The notes: a model not told the origin generated them from the sequence alone. 10,852 bases of DNA from DAOTTI01 sp034437795 (GCA_034437795.1 DAOTTI010000150.1:1-10852); one strand, 5' to 3'; counted from the stretch's first letter, positions 1 through 6,303 are shown. A program made the numbers and translations.

Positions 1-148
1 GGTGCTGGTGACGCATGAGGCGACGATCGCTCGCCACACGCGCCGCATCCTGCACCTGCGGGATGGCCGGCTCAGCCAGGATGAAGCCGTTCCCCCCGAC
101 CAGCAGCTCATCGCCCGCCCCATCTATGAGGCGGAGAGCGGGGGATAA
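1..148 (+). CDS. ABC exporter ATP-binding protein, C-terminal end (partial)
   Basis: The open frame enters from the left edge (first full codon at base 2) and ends at TAA 146-148, leaving 48 residues. It begins VLVTHEATIARHTRRILHLR, which matches the end of ABC ATPases of the MacB/LolD type: a beta strand, the H-loop His of the VTH(D/E) motif that contacts the ATP gamma-phosphate, then the 'A..A.R...L.DG' tail. The Walker A, signature and Walker B motifs lie outside the window. A MacB-type permease starts 97 bp downstream on the same strand, so the two probably form one exporter that hydrolyses ATP at the inner face of the membrane. The last ~20 residues (after LRDGRL) are an ordinary variable tail. 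The class is sure from the H-loop and context. The substrate cannot be told. Confidence 0.85.
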   Translation, partial: VLVTHEATIARHTRRILHLRDGRLSQDEAVPPDQQLIARPIYEAESGG

Positions 149-235
149 GTACGGAAAGCGTAAAGCGTAATACGCAATGCGTAATACATATTGTGTAGTA
201 CGTAATGCGTAAGCGTGAGGCGTAGTGGGTAGGGC
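149..235. repeat. Degenerate CGTAA/TACG simple-sequence tract
   Basis: This short gap between ATPase and permease is AT-richer than its surroundings. It consists almost wholly of scrambled copies of GCGTAA, AATACG and AATGCGTAA. For example, AATGCGTAA occurs at about 176-184 and again at about 204-212. It reads as a decayed tandem repeat and has no coding potential. It ends just before the permease's ribosome binding site. Confidence 0.6.
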
Positions 236-240
236 GGAGG
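236..240 (+). promoter_or_regulatory. Ribosome binding site of the permease gene
   Basis: GGAGG lies five bases before ATG 246. It favours ATG 246 over the in-frame GTG at 225, which has no such site and would add seven residues unlike the family's N-terminus. Confidence 0.7.
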
Positions 241-245
241 GCGCC

Positions 246-1502
246 ATGCTGTTCGGTGAGAGCATTCGGGTAGCGCTGCGGGCGATGGGGGCGAACAAGC
301 TCCGCACGTCGCTGACGATGCTGGGCATGATCATCGGCGTGGGCGCGGTCATCGCCCTCATGTCCATCGGCAAAGGCGTACAGGCCAGCATCACCGCCCA
401 GATCAAGGGGCTGGGCACCAATCTGCTCTTCATCACCCCCGGCGCGCAGACCCAGGGCGGGGTGCGCACCCAGGCCGGCACGGCCCCCACCCTGACCATG
501 GAAGATGCGGACGCCATCCTGGACTCCGGCCGCGTCCCCCAGGCCGTGGCCGTGGCGCCTGAGCGGGTCAACTTCTTCCAGGTCGTGGCGGCGGGGCAGA
601 ACACCGCCACCCGAGTGAGCGGCGTCACGCCATCGTTTCAGGACGTACGCAACTTCCGCGTGGCGGAAGGCGAGTTCATCACCAAGGAGCACATGGACGC
701 CCGCTCCCTGGTTGCCGTCCTGGGCGCCAACGTCAGAGACCTCTTGTTCGGCGACGGCGACGCCGTGGGCCAGACGGTGCGCGTCAACCAGGTGAGCCTG
801 CGCGTGATCGGGGTCATGGAACGGAAGGGCGCCCAGGCGCAGGGCAACCAGGACGACGTCATCTTCGTTCCCCTGACCACGATGGAGTCTCGTCTGATCC
901 GGACCCGCACCGCGCGCGGCGCCCCGAGCGTCTCCACCATCTACGTGCAGCTCGTCGACGAATCGCGCGAAACTCTGGACGCCGCCGTCCAGAACATCGG
1001 CGATCTCTTGCGCGAACGGCACCGTGTGTCCGAGGACGACTTCACCATTCGCAGCCAGGAGGACCTGCTGGCCACTGCCAATCAGATCACCGGCTTTCTC
1101 ACCCTCTTCCTGGGCTCGGTCGCCGGCATCTCCCTCCTCGTCGGCGGCATCGGGATCATGAACATCATGCTCGTCTCTGTCACCGAGCGGACGCGCGAGA
1201 TCGGCATCCGCAAGGCCGTGGGTGCCAAACGCCGCGACATCCTGGCGCAGTTCCTGATCGAGGCCACGGTGGTGAGCGTGGTCGGCGGTGCCGTCGGCGT
1301 CGTCCTCGGCGCCGGTGGCTCGAAGCTGCTGGACGGCATCCGCTTCGGCGGGCCGACCTCGCCGCCGGTACAGACCCTCGTCACGCCTGACGCGGTCGTG
1401 CTCGCGGTGGCCGTGGCGGGGCTGGTGGGCCTCTTCTTCGGCGTCTACCCCGCGGTCAAGGCGTCACGGCTGAACCCGATTGACGCCCTCAGGTACGAAT
1501 AG
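246..1502 (+). CDS. MacB/FtsX-type ABC transporter permease
   Basis: A 418-residue inner-membrane permease of a MacB-type exporter. These use ATP hydrolysis on the inside to drive conformational change in an extracytoplasmic domain (mechanotransmission) rather than forming a conventional channel. The layout is typical. A short cytoplasmic helix ends in NKLRTSLTMLGMIIGVGAVI (first membrane segment, ~17-40). A MacB periplasmic core domain covers ~42-260. Three membrane segments near 280-310, 335-365 and 380-405 make up the FtsX domain. Family hallmarks are visible: SVTERTREIGIRKAVGAKRR (coupling region), FLIEA, and the C-terminal YPAVKASRLNPIDALRYE. Length is normal for a permease without a fused ATPase. 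The ATPase end lies just upstream on the same strand, and an anchored DUF5666-like protein follows. The substrate cannot be inferred; relatives export antibiotics, peptides or lipoproteins. Confidence 0.93.
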   Translation: MLFGESIRVALRAMGANKLRTSLTMLGMIIGVGAVIALMSIGKGVQASITAQIKGLGTNLLFITPGAQTQGGVRTQAGTAPTLTMEDADAILDSGRVPQAVAVAPERVNFFQVVAAGQNTATRVSGVTPSFQDVRNFRVAEGEFITKEHMDARSLVAVLGANVRDLLFGDGDAVGQTVRVNQVSLRVIGVMERKGAQAQGNQDDVIFVPLTTMESRLIRTRTARGAPSVSTIYVQLVDESRETLDAAVQNIGDLLRERHRVSEDDFTIRSQEDLLATANQITGFLTLFLGSVAGISLLVGGIGIMNIMLVSVTERTREIGIRKAVGAKRRDILAQFLIEATVVSVVGGAVGVVLGAGGSKLLDGIRFGGPTSPPVQTLVTPDAVVLAVAVAGLVGLFFGVYPAVKASRLNPIDALRYE

Positions 1503-1639
1503 GGACGGGTGATAAGGAGGGGGTAAGGACAGGTGGCGGCCAGTAACGACCAGGGGCTGCGCGCACGACCAGGCAGCAAGTCAGAGCTCCCAGTAGACGC
1601 ATAACCACCAGGCACTACGACAGATCCAGGAACAACGTC

Positions 1640-2152
1640 ATGCTATTTCGAAACCTCCTCATCGGTGTCGCCATCTTTGGACTTGGCTGGGGCGCCTCCT
1701 TCGGCGCCGGCGTGGCCTATGGCCGGCGCGCTGCACCGGCGACGGCGCAGGCGGCCACCGCGCCAGGCGGGCAGGGCGCCCAGTCTGGCCAGGCCGGCGC
1801 GGCGGCGCAGGCGGGCCAGGGCAATCCGGCCGCCCAGGCCGGCGCGGGGCGCGCCGTCGCCGGTACCGTGGAACGCGTCGACGGGCGGACCATCACGCTG
1901 GCCGGGCCGAACAACCAGTCGTTCCGCGTCACGCTGTCCGACCAGACGTCGATCCTCAAGACCGTGGCGGGCACGCCGGCCGATCTCGCCCCTGGGGTGC
2001 GCCTGACGGTGCAGGCGCAAGGACAGCCCGCCGCCGACGGGACCATCACGGCTGCCACGATCACCATTCTCCCCGAAGGAGCGCCCGGCGCGGGCGCCGG
2101 CGCGGACCGGGGCCAGGGCGGCCAGCGCCCCCCGCAGCGCCCCGCGGGGTAG
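1640..2152 (+). CDS. Membrane-anchored protein with DUF5666-like beta domain
   Basis: A 170-residue protein. An N-terminal hydrophobic stretch (about 5-27, LLIGVAIFGLGWGASFGAGV) acts as a signal anchor or uncleaved signal. A low-complexity Ala/Gly/Gln linker follows (~30-70), then a compact beta-rich domain (~72-145) with the pattern G-T-V-x-x-V-D-G-R-T-I-T-L, V-T-L-S-D-x-T, D-L-A-P-G-x-x-L-T-V and A-D-G-T-I-T-A-x-x-I-x-I. This pattern is that of DUF5666-like/OB-type small domains. The tail is Gly/Gln/Pro rich. ATG 1640 is preceded by AGGA (1628-1631) at good spacing. An antisense frame of the same length is a GC-skew shadow. The gene lies 137 bp after the MacB-type permease on the same strand and may be co-transcribed. 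Its role is unknown; an extracytoplasmic accessory of the exporter is a guess. Confidence 0.8.
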   Translation: MLFRNLLIGVAIFGLGWGASFGAGVAYGRRAAPATAQAATAPGGQGAQSGQAGAAAQAGQGNPAAQAGAGRAVAGTVERVDGRTITLAGPNNQSFRVTLSDQTSILKTVAGTPADLAPGVRLTVQAQGQPAADGTITAATITILPEGAPGAGAGADRGQGGQRPPQRPAG

Positions 2153-2233
2153 CATTGCCGGCAGCGTGGTAGCAGCGGCAGGGTAGTATCAGTTCACTAT
2201 GCGCTTCAGTATGTGCTGACCGCGCCGACGAGT

Positions 2234-2773
2234 ATGAACTGGCGCCGCTTTCTGCTCCGTGAGCTGCTGCACATCGTCCTAGTCTCATTGTGGATCGTGC
2301 TGCTTCACCGCACGGTGGATGCCTTCGAGGTCGACGGCGCCAGCATGGAGCCGACCCTGCACAGCCACCATTACGTCATCGTGGACACGCTCACCGCGGC
2401 GCGGCGCCCGCCCCAGCGCGGCGAGGTCATCGTCTTTCGCTATCCGCGCAACCCGCGGGTGGAGTACGTCAAGCGCGTGGTCGGCCTGCCCGGCGAGACC
2501 GTCAGCATCGCCCACGGCCTGGTCTGGATCAACGAGCAGCCCCTGGACGAGCCCTACGTGCGGGAGCGGCCCAGGTACTTCTGGGGCCCGGCCAGGATTC
2601 CGGCCGATAGCGTCTTCGTCCTGGGCGACAACCGGAACAGCAGCAGCGACTCACACCTCTGGGGGCCGGTGCCGTTACGCTACGTCGTCGGCCGCGCCTG
2701 GTTCGCCTATCGCCCCCTCACCGGGTGGACGTGGCTCCTCGGGCAGCGCCCTGCCCTCTTGAAGCGCTCCTGA
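2234..2773 (+). CDS. lepB: Signal peptidase I
   Basis: A 179-residue type I signal peptidase, the membrane serine protease that removes signal peptides from exported proteins outside the membrane. It has one N-terminal membrane segment (about 8-25, LRELLHIVLVSLWIVLLH) and all family boxes. Box B is VDGASMEPTL with nucleophile Ser37. Boxes C/D are RGEVIVFRYP...EYVKRVVGLPGE with general base Lys80. Box E is GDNRNSSSDSHLWGPV (131-146). The length fits the short, single-anchor form of Gram-positive and Chloroflexota-type bacteria. The start is uncertain: ATG 2234 and in-frame GTG 2213 are both possible and neither has a clear Shine-Dalgarno site. ATG is chosen because the protein then begins at a typical charged MNWRRF. 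The stop TGA 2771-2773 lies in the left terminus of a repeat element. Confidence 0.95.
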   Translation: MNWRRFLLRELLHIVLVSLWIVLLHRTVDAFEVDGASMEPTLHSHHYVIVDTLTAARRPPQRGEVIVFRYPRNPRVEYVKRVVGLPGETVSIAHGLVWINEQPLDEPYVRERPRYFWGPARIPADSVFVLGDNRNSSSDSHLWGPVPLRYVVGRAWFAYRPLTGWTWLLGQRPALLKRS

Positions 2774-2958
2774 GCCAGGTTCACGGGGCGTTCCGTCACC
2801 CTCTCCCACGGGGAGAGGGAGGTCTCGGCGGGCGGTCACTACGTCAGGCTAGCCGGGATGATCCACGGCCAGCGAAGGATCCCCGCTCCCTTTGGGAGAG
2901 CGGGGGCCCGCGCAGCGGGCAGCGGTGAGGGCTCCACTCGTGAATACGCCAGGCTAGC
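2770..2958. repeat. Intergenic repeat R1: two tandem units with CTAGCC termini
   Basis: This element fills the whole gap between signal peptidase and the convergent solute-binding gene. Unit A (about 2770-2853) runs from GAGCCAGG to TCAGGCTAGC and holds a perfect hairpin. Unit B (about 2854-2958) ends CCAGGCTAGC at 2949-2958 and holds the core CTCCCTTTGGGAGAG followed by GGGGGCCCGCG. Bases 2886-2912 of unit B are identical over 27 bp to 9925-9951 in copy R4. Flanking blocks such as CCAGCGA and GAGGGCTCC also match. No coding potential is convincing. The element looks like a MITE or REP-type sequence, non-autonomous, with no transposase here. Confidence 0.75.
2799..2819. terminator. Perfect 9-bp hairpin, possible bidirectional terminator
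   Basis: CCCTCTCCC (2799-2807), loop ACG, GGGAGAGGG (2811-2819) form a perfect stem 26 bp after the signal peptidase stop and between two convergent genes. There is no T tract on either side, so intrinsic termination is uncertain. It is part of repeat R1 and could instead be a structural feature of the element. Confidence 0.4.
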
Positions 2959-4297
2959 GCCGGTAGGCGGCGATGATGGCGTTCACCAGGGGCACGATCT
3001 CCTGCACTACCTGCCGCGCGGTCTTCTGGTTGGCGTAGAGCGCGGCCAGGCCCTTATTGATCTCGGCCTCCATCTCGTCCCAGCCGAGCGCCTGCGGGTC
3101 TGGGTGGACGAACTCAGGCGCCTGAACGAAGACGTCGATCCCCTTCGGAGGCCGGCTGCGGTCGATGAAGCACGCGTCGCGTAGGACGCTCTTGCGCGGC
3201 GGCGCGACTGAGCCCTCCTTGCACTCCTCGATCTGCACCTCACGTGACGCGGCGAATTTCTGGAGCTCCCACGCCTCGTTCAGGTGAGGCGTCGCGCTGG
3301 CCAGGTGCCAGGCCACGCCCCCGCCCGAGGTGAGGCGGGTGACCTTGCGCGGCATGGGGGCAACGTCGAAGACGAGCCCCTCGATGCGCCGGTAGTTCTG
3401 CAGCTGGGATGGGTTGCCCAGCCCCATGCCGAGCTCGCCGCTGCCGATGGCGTTGACGGTGTTCAGGCTCTCGGAAGGGGGCGGCATCACGCGGTAGCGA
3501 TAGTAGAGATCCTGGAGAAACTGGAGCCCCTCGACCGCGGGCGGCTCATCGAGTATGCACCTGGTGCCATCCTTGTTCAGGATGTCGCCGCCGAAGATCC
3601 ACACCCACGGCGCCCACTGGCGCAGGTCGCGCCCCTGGTTCCAGCCCCAGGTCTGCTTGCCGCCAATCGTGCCGGTGAGCTTGGTGGCGGCGTTCAGGAA
3701 GTCGTCGACGGTCCACTCGCGCGAGTTCCAGTCATAGGGCGGCGGCTTGACCCCTGCGGCCTGGAGTGTGGCGACGTTGTAGTAGATGTCCTGGTTGCCG
3801 AAGCCACGGGGCAGGGCGTAAAGCTTGCCCTTCCAGTAGTACTGCGCCAGGCACTTCTCGGCGAAGTCGGAGAGATCGTAGCGGTCCCGGCGCACGAGGT
3901 CGTCGATGGCGCGGATCTGGCCCCGCTCGGCGAAGCCGGGGGTGTCGCTCGGATTCAGGCGGATGACGTCGTAGGGGGTGCCGGCGGCAAAGGCGGTGAC
4001 GACCTTCTCCAGGTGGTTCTGCCCCTGGCTGCTGACATACTCCGCGGTGACGCCCGGATGCATGCGCTCAAAGCGCTTGAGCTCGCGCACGAAGATCTCC
4101 TGCACTGCGCCGCCGGCGGAGTTGATCAGGGTGACCTTGACCCCCTGCCGCGTACCGGGCGTGGGGACGCTGCCGGCAGGGCCCGCACCGCTGCGAGGGA
4201 GGCAGGCCGCCATGGCCGCCCCTGCGGCCGGCACCACGGCGGCATGGCTCAAGAACCGACGACGGGTGACGCGGCTAGTAGTTGCGGTAGCCATCAT
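2954..4297 (-). CDS. ABC transporter solute-binding lipoprotein (family 1, sugar type), Tat-exported
   Basis: A 447-residue extracytoplasmic substrate-binding protein of the family 1 (sugar/oligosaccharide) type, which delivers solute to an ABC importer. The N-terminus carries a Tat-like motif T11-R-R-R-F-L16, a hydrophobic stretch and a lipobox MAAC with Cys32. It is therefore likely exported folded and lipid-anchored. The mature part shows family features: VKVTLINSAGG, FERMHPGVTAEYV, the LEKVVTAFAAGTPYDVIRL block, W-K-G-K-L-Y-A-L-P-R (about 155-165), WTVDDFLNAATKLT, and an aromatic-rich segment WGWNQGRDLRQWAPWVWIFGG typical of sugar pockets. Length is normal. No permease or ATPase partner is adjacent, so this is an orphan within the window. 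ATG 4297 (or 4294) has no Shine-Dalgarno site but has a -10-like hexamer six bases upstream. The stop TAG lies in the CTAGC terminus of repeat R1. Confidence 0.92.
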   Translation of the reverse strand: MMATATTSRVTRRRFLSHAAVVPAAGAAMAACLPRSGAGPAGSVPTPGTRQGVKVTLINSAGGAVQEIFVRELKRFERMHPGVTAEYVSSQGQNHLEKVVTAFAAGTPYDVIRLNPSDTPGFAERGQIRAIDDLVRRDRYDLSDFAEKCLAQYYWKGKLYALPRGFGNQDIYYNVATLQAAGVKPPPYDWNSREWTVDDFLNAATKLTGTIGGKQTWGWNQGRDLRQWAPWVWIFGGDILNKDGTRCILDEPPAVEGLQFLQDLYYRYRVMPPPSESLNTVNAIGSGELGMGLGNPSQLQNYRRIEGLVFDVAPMPRKVTRLTSGGGVAWHLASATPHLNEAWELQKFAASREVQIEECKEGSVAPPRKSVLRDACFIDRSRPPKGIDVFVQAPEFVHPDPQALGWDEMEAEINKGLAALYANQKTARQVVQEIVPLVNAIIAAYRR

Positions 4298-4309
4298 ATA
4301 GTCAGTGTA
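4298..4309 (-). promoter_or_regulatory. Candidate leaderless promoter (-10 element) of the solute-binding gene
   Basis: On the - strand TACACT (4309-4304) is followed by exactly six bases and then ATG (4297). This places the expected transcription start on the A of ATG and explains the lack of a ribosome binding site. No clear TTGACA box is seen at the -35 position; that region is taken by the proximal dyad box. Confidence 0.5.
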
Positions 4310-4314
4310 ACTAC

Positions 4315-4388
4315 CCAGCTAGCACAGCCAGGAGTGGCAGGCTGGGTGACTACTGCCCAGCTAGCACAGCTAGGAGTGGCAGGCTGGG
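4315..4388. promoter_or_regulatory. Two tandem 32-bp boxes with CTAGC-ACA-GCTAG dyads, 42 bp apart
   Basis: Bases 4315-4346 and 4357-4388 are the same 32-bp sequence with one difference (C4329 versus T4371). Each starts CCAGCTAGCACAGC and ends GGCAGGCTGGG. The distal copy contains a perfect dyad CTAGC-ACA-GCTAG (4361-4373). The proximal copy has CTAGC-ACA-GCCAG (4319-4331). Dyad centres are 42 bp apart, four helical turns, so both face the same side of the DNA. Relative to the inferred start of the solute-binding gene they lie near -28 and -70. This arrangement suits a dimeric regulator (for example LacI or GntR type) controlling sugar uptake, but no regulator gene is in the window. Each box could also fold by its CCCAGC/GCTGGG ends. 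Confidence 0.5.
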
Positions 4389-4550
4389 CCACGGCTGTCT
4401 TCCTGGAAAACCGAGCAACTGCGGGTCAGCGCGCGCCACGCGCTACTCGGCCCTCGCTACTCCCTACTCCCCAGCGACGTGCGTCACACATCCGCGCGGC
4501 GCCGCCGCACGTAAGTCAATACGGTATCACTCCATCATCCCATCATCTGC

Positions 4551-4555
4551 AGGAG
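4551..4555 (+). promoter_or_regulatory. Ribosome binding site that fixes the TTG start of the cupredoxin gene
   Basis: AGGAG lies six bases before TTG 4562. The open frame continues upstream to 3284 across the antisense solute-binding gene, so this site and the onset of a signal peptide decide the start. Confidence 0.7.
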
Positions 4556-4561
4556 CACGCC

Positions 4562-5635
4562 TTGAGACGCGCCCCCGCATCGCTGTCCTCGGTCTCGCTC
4601 TCTCTCGTTCTCGCCATCGCGCTCTGTGCCGTCGTTGCCGTCTCGCTCGCGCTGCGAGCGCCTCGCGACGCCGCCGCCCAGGAAGCCACGCTCACCGTTG
4701 AGATGGGCGAGCAAGGCAACCAGTACTTCTTCCGGCCGAATGAGCTCACCGTTTCGGCGGGAACGGTCCGCATCACCTTCCGCAATATGGGGAGCCGCAA
4801 CCACAACTTCGTGATCGAAGACCTCAATCTGCGCACGCCCGATATCGGGCGGGGCCAGACCCATGAGGCCACCTTCAACTTCACGCGGCCGGGCACCTTC
4901 CAGTTCGTCTGCGATCTCCCCAATCACGCGGCCCGCGGCATGGTCGGCACGCTCACCGTCGTCGCCGCCCAGCCGGCGACGACGCCGGCCGCCGTCACGG
5001 GCGCTCCGGCCCCCACCACGCCCGCGGCCACTGGCGCCGCTTCCCCGACCGCTCCGGCCCCAGCGGCTGGAGCGACCGCCACCGCCCCCAGGGCCGCCCC
5101 TGCCACCCCGGCCCCGACACCCGCTCCGGCCACCACCACGCGGGCCGTGCCCAGCCAGCTCCCCCTGTTCATCTCCCTGGCCATCCACATTCCGGCCAGC
5201 CTCGCCTGGCTGGGGATCGTTCTCTACCAGGCCATCATCGCCGCCGTACCGTACCTGTCGCCGGCCCAGCGGGGCGGCCTGCTCGCGCGCCCGCGCTGGC
5301 TGGTCGTCGCCCTCATCCCCATCATCCTGGCCACCGGCATCTACCAGACGATCTTTAATCCCTTCCAGACAGTGACCGACTTCGCCAGCCTGAAGGCCCT
5401 GCGCCATGAGACGACCTACGGCCTGGCCCTCTTCTGGAAGCACGGGTTCGTCCTGCTCAGCTTCGCCCTGACCCTACTGGTCTCCTTCGCCCTCGCCCCA
5501 CGCCTGGTCGCCTTCGCCGAAGACACCGAGAAGGCCACACCCCCTCGCGCCCCCGGCATGCTCGCCTGGGCAAACGTCGCCGCCTGCGCCGCCCTCCTCT
5601 TCTGCGTCACGGTCATGGTCTTCCAGCTCCACTGA
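4562..5635 (+). CDS. Cupredoxin fused to a CopD-like multi-spanning membrane domain
   Basis: A 357-residue copper-protein fusion starting at TTG. An N-terminal signal or anchor (about 8-31) is followed by an extracytoplasmic cupredoxin domain (~42-134). All four type I copper ligands are visible: His81 in SRNHNF, then Cys117, His122 and Met127 in FVCDLPNHAARGMVG. A Pro/Ala/Thr linker (~135-198) tethers it to a membrane part (~200-357) with about four or five helices, beginning LPLFISLAIHIPASLAWLG. That helix resembles the first helix of CopD/DUF2269-type proteins, with His209 in the membrane. A second His lies in YGLALFWKHGFVLL. The protein may carry or relay copper or electrons at the outer face of the membrane. 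It stands alone, diverging from the solute-binding gene. Cupredoxin is sure; the CopD relation is by pattern only. Confidence 0.88.
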   Translation: MRRAPASLSSVSLSLVLAIALCAVVAVSLALRAPRDAAAQEATLTVEMGEQGNQYFFRPNELTVSAGTVRITFRNMGSRNHNFVIEDLNLRTPDIGRGQTHEATFNFTRPGTFQFVCDLPNHAARGMVGTLTVVAAQPATTPAAVTGAPAPTTPAATGAASPTAPAPAAGATATAPRAAPATPAPTPAPATTTRAVPSQLPLFISLAIHIPASLAWLGIVLYQAIIAAVPYLSPAQRGGLLARPRWLVVALIPIILATGIYQTIFNPFQTVTDFASLKALRHETTYGLALFWKHGFVLLSFALTLLVSFALAPRLVAFAEDTEKATPPRAPGMLAWANVAACAALLFCVTVMVFQLH

Positions 5636-5896
5636 CCATGGGGCAGCGGTGCCACCGGTCCATCCGGATCGTGCCCCAGTGCGCTCCGTCCTGGGAGCGC
5701 GCTGCGTTCCCTTTCCCTGTGGGAACGGGTCAGGGTGCGGTCTCAGCTCTTGGGGAACACCGGTTGCACCCATGGGGTGATGGCCAGCGCCCGTTTGCCC
5801 GCGCCGGCTGGAACCGGTATCTTCACCACTGGTCCCGGAGAAGGCTGGCTTTCCCGGCGGTCGCCGGACACAACCTGCTTGTGACGACTGCTCCCC
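5636..5896. other. Intergenic gap with a decayed repeat relative and an antisense short frame
   Basis: About 5681-5740 resembles the R1-R4 repeat core. On the - strand it reads CACCCTGACCCGTTCCC, then ACAGGGAAAGGGAAC, parallel to CACCCTAACTCTCTCCC, CCAGGGAGAGGGAAC in R3. CTCCGTCCTGGGAGCGCG recalls CTCCGTCTGGGAGCGCG there. The rest contains a 7-bp inverted repeat, ACCGGTT (5759-5765) and AACCGGT (5812-5818). It also holds an antisense frame of 51 codons (5898-5743) with lower third-position GC than the genes around it. I see no clear promoter or terminator. Confidence 0.4.
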
Positions 5897-6133
5897 ATGA
5901 GCACGGAGACGCACGCGGAGACACCCGCCGCACCCACATCGCCCCCGTATACCCCGCCTGACCCGCGGGCGCGCGCGCAGGAGCTATTGGCCCAGATCCA
6001 GGACCTGCTGGCGCAGGCGCTGGAGGCGCTCCGCACGGAACACGACCCCCACCGCGCGTCCGAGCTCGTTGGCCAGGCCAGCAACCGGCTCGGCAGCCTG
6101 CTCTATTGCCTCCGGCAGGCCGGCAGACGCTAG
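5897..6133 (+). CDS. Small helical hypothetical protein
   Basis: A 78-residue protein I do not recognise. A polar, Pro/Thr-rich N-terminus (1-24) leads to two amphipathic helices. The first is RARAQELLAQIQDLLAQALE with regular Leu spacing, which could make a short coiled coil. The second is around RASELVGQASNRLGSLLYCL. It has no signal peptide, membrane segment or metal motif apart from one Cys, so it is probably cytoplasmic. Third-position GC is as high as in neighbouring genes, which supports coding. ATG 5897 lacks a Shine-Dalgarno site. The TAG stop (6131-6133) sits in GCTAGCC, the same seven bases that bound the repeat units. It is a lone gene between two repeat-bearing gaps. A small oligomerising adaptor is possible but not shown. 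Confidence 0.6.
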   Translation: MSTETHAETPAAPTSPPYTPPDPRARAQELLAQIQDLLAQALEALRTEHDPHRASELVGQASNRLGSLLYCLRQAGRR

Positions 6134-6206
6134 CCCCGCGTGCCCACTCCATAGGTGGCCAGAAGGTCCGTGGCACGTCTGCTCACGGCGCAGGTGTCGC
6201 CTGACG

Positions 6207-6303
6207 GCTAGCCAGGACTGTTCATGAGCGGCGCCCTCACGCTCTCCCTTTGGGGGAGTTGGGGGAGGGAACTCCTGGCTGGCCGTGACGAATCCAGGCT
6301 AAC
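6207..6303. repeat. Intergenic repeat R2: single unit with inverted termini
   Basis: This 97-bp unit runs from GCTAGCCAGG (6207-6216) to CCAGGCTAAC (6294-6303); the two ends are inverted copies at 8 of 10 positions. The left interior (CTGTTCATGAGCGGCGCCCTCACG) matches the left end of R3 (CTACTCATAAGCAGAGCCCTCACC). The centre has the CTCTCCCTTTGGGGGAG hairpin. This is the simplest copy and defines the unit. The remainder of the gap, 6134-6206 and 6304-6393, holds no gene. Confidence 0.7.

Noticed and set aside
108..1022. Long - strand frame opposite the MacB-type permease
   Set aside because: Its composition (Gly, Ala, Asp, His rich, no motif) is that of a shadow of a GC-rich gene. The + strand has clear family motifs.
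2725..3184. Short + strand frames across R1 and into the solute-binding gene's 3' end
   Set aside because: They are built from repeat DNA and antisense sequence, with no ribosome binding sites or recognisable domains.
4315..4388. CRISPR array
   Set aside because: Only two repeats with a 10-bp gap and no cas genes. The spacing and dyads fit operators better.
3284..4561. Upstream extension of the cupredoxin frame (open from 3284 on the + strand)
   Set aside because: It lies antisense to the well-supported solute-binding gene. AGGAG plus TTG 4562 and the signal peptide fix the true start.
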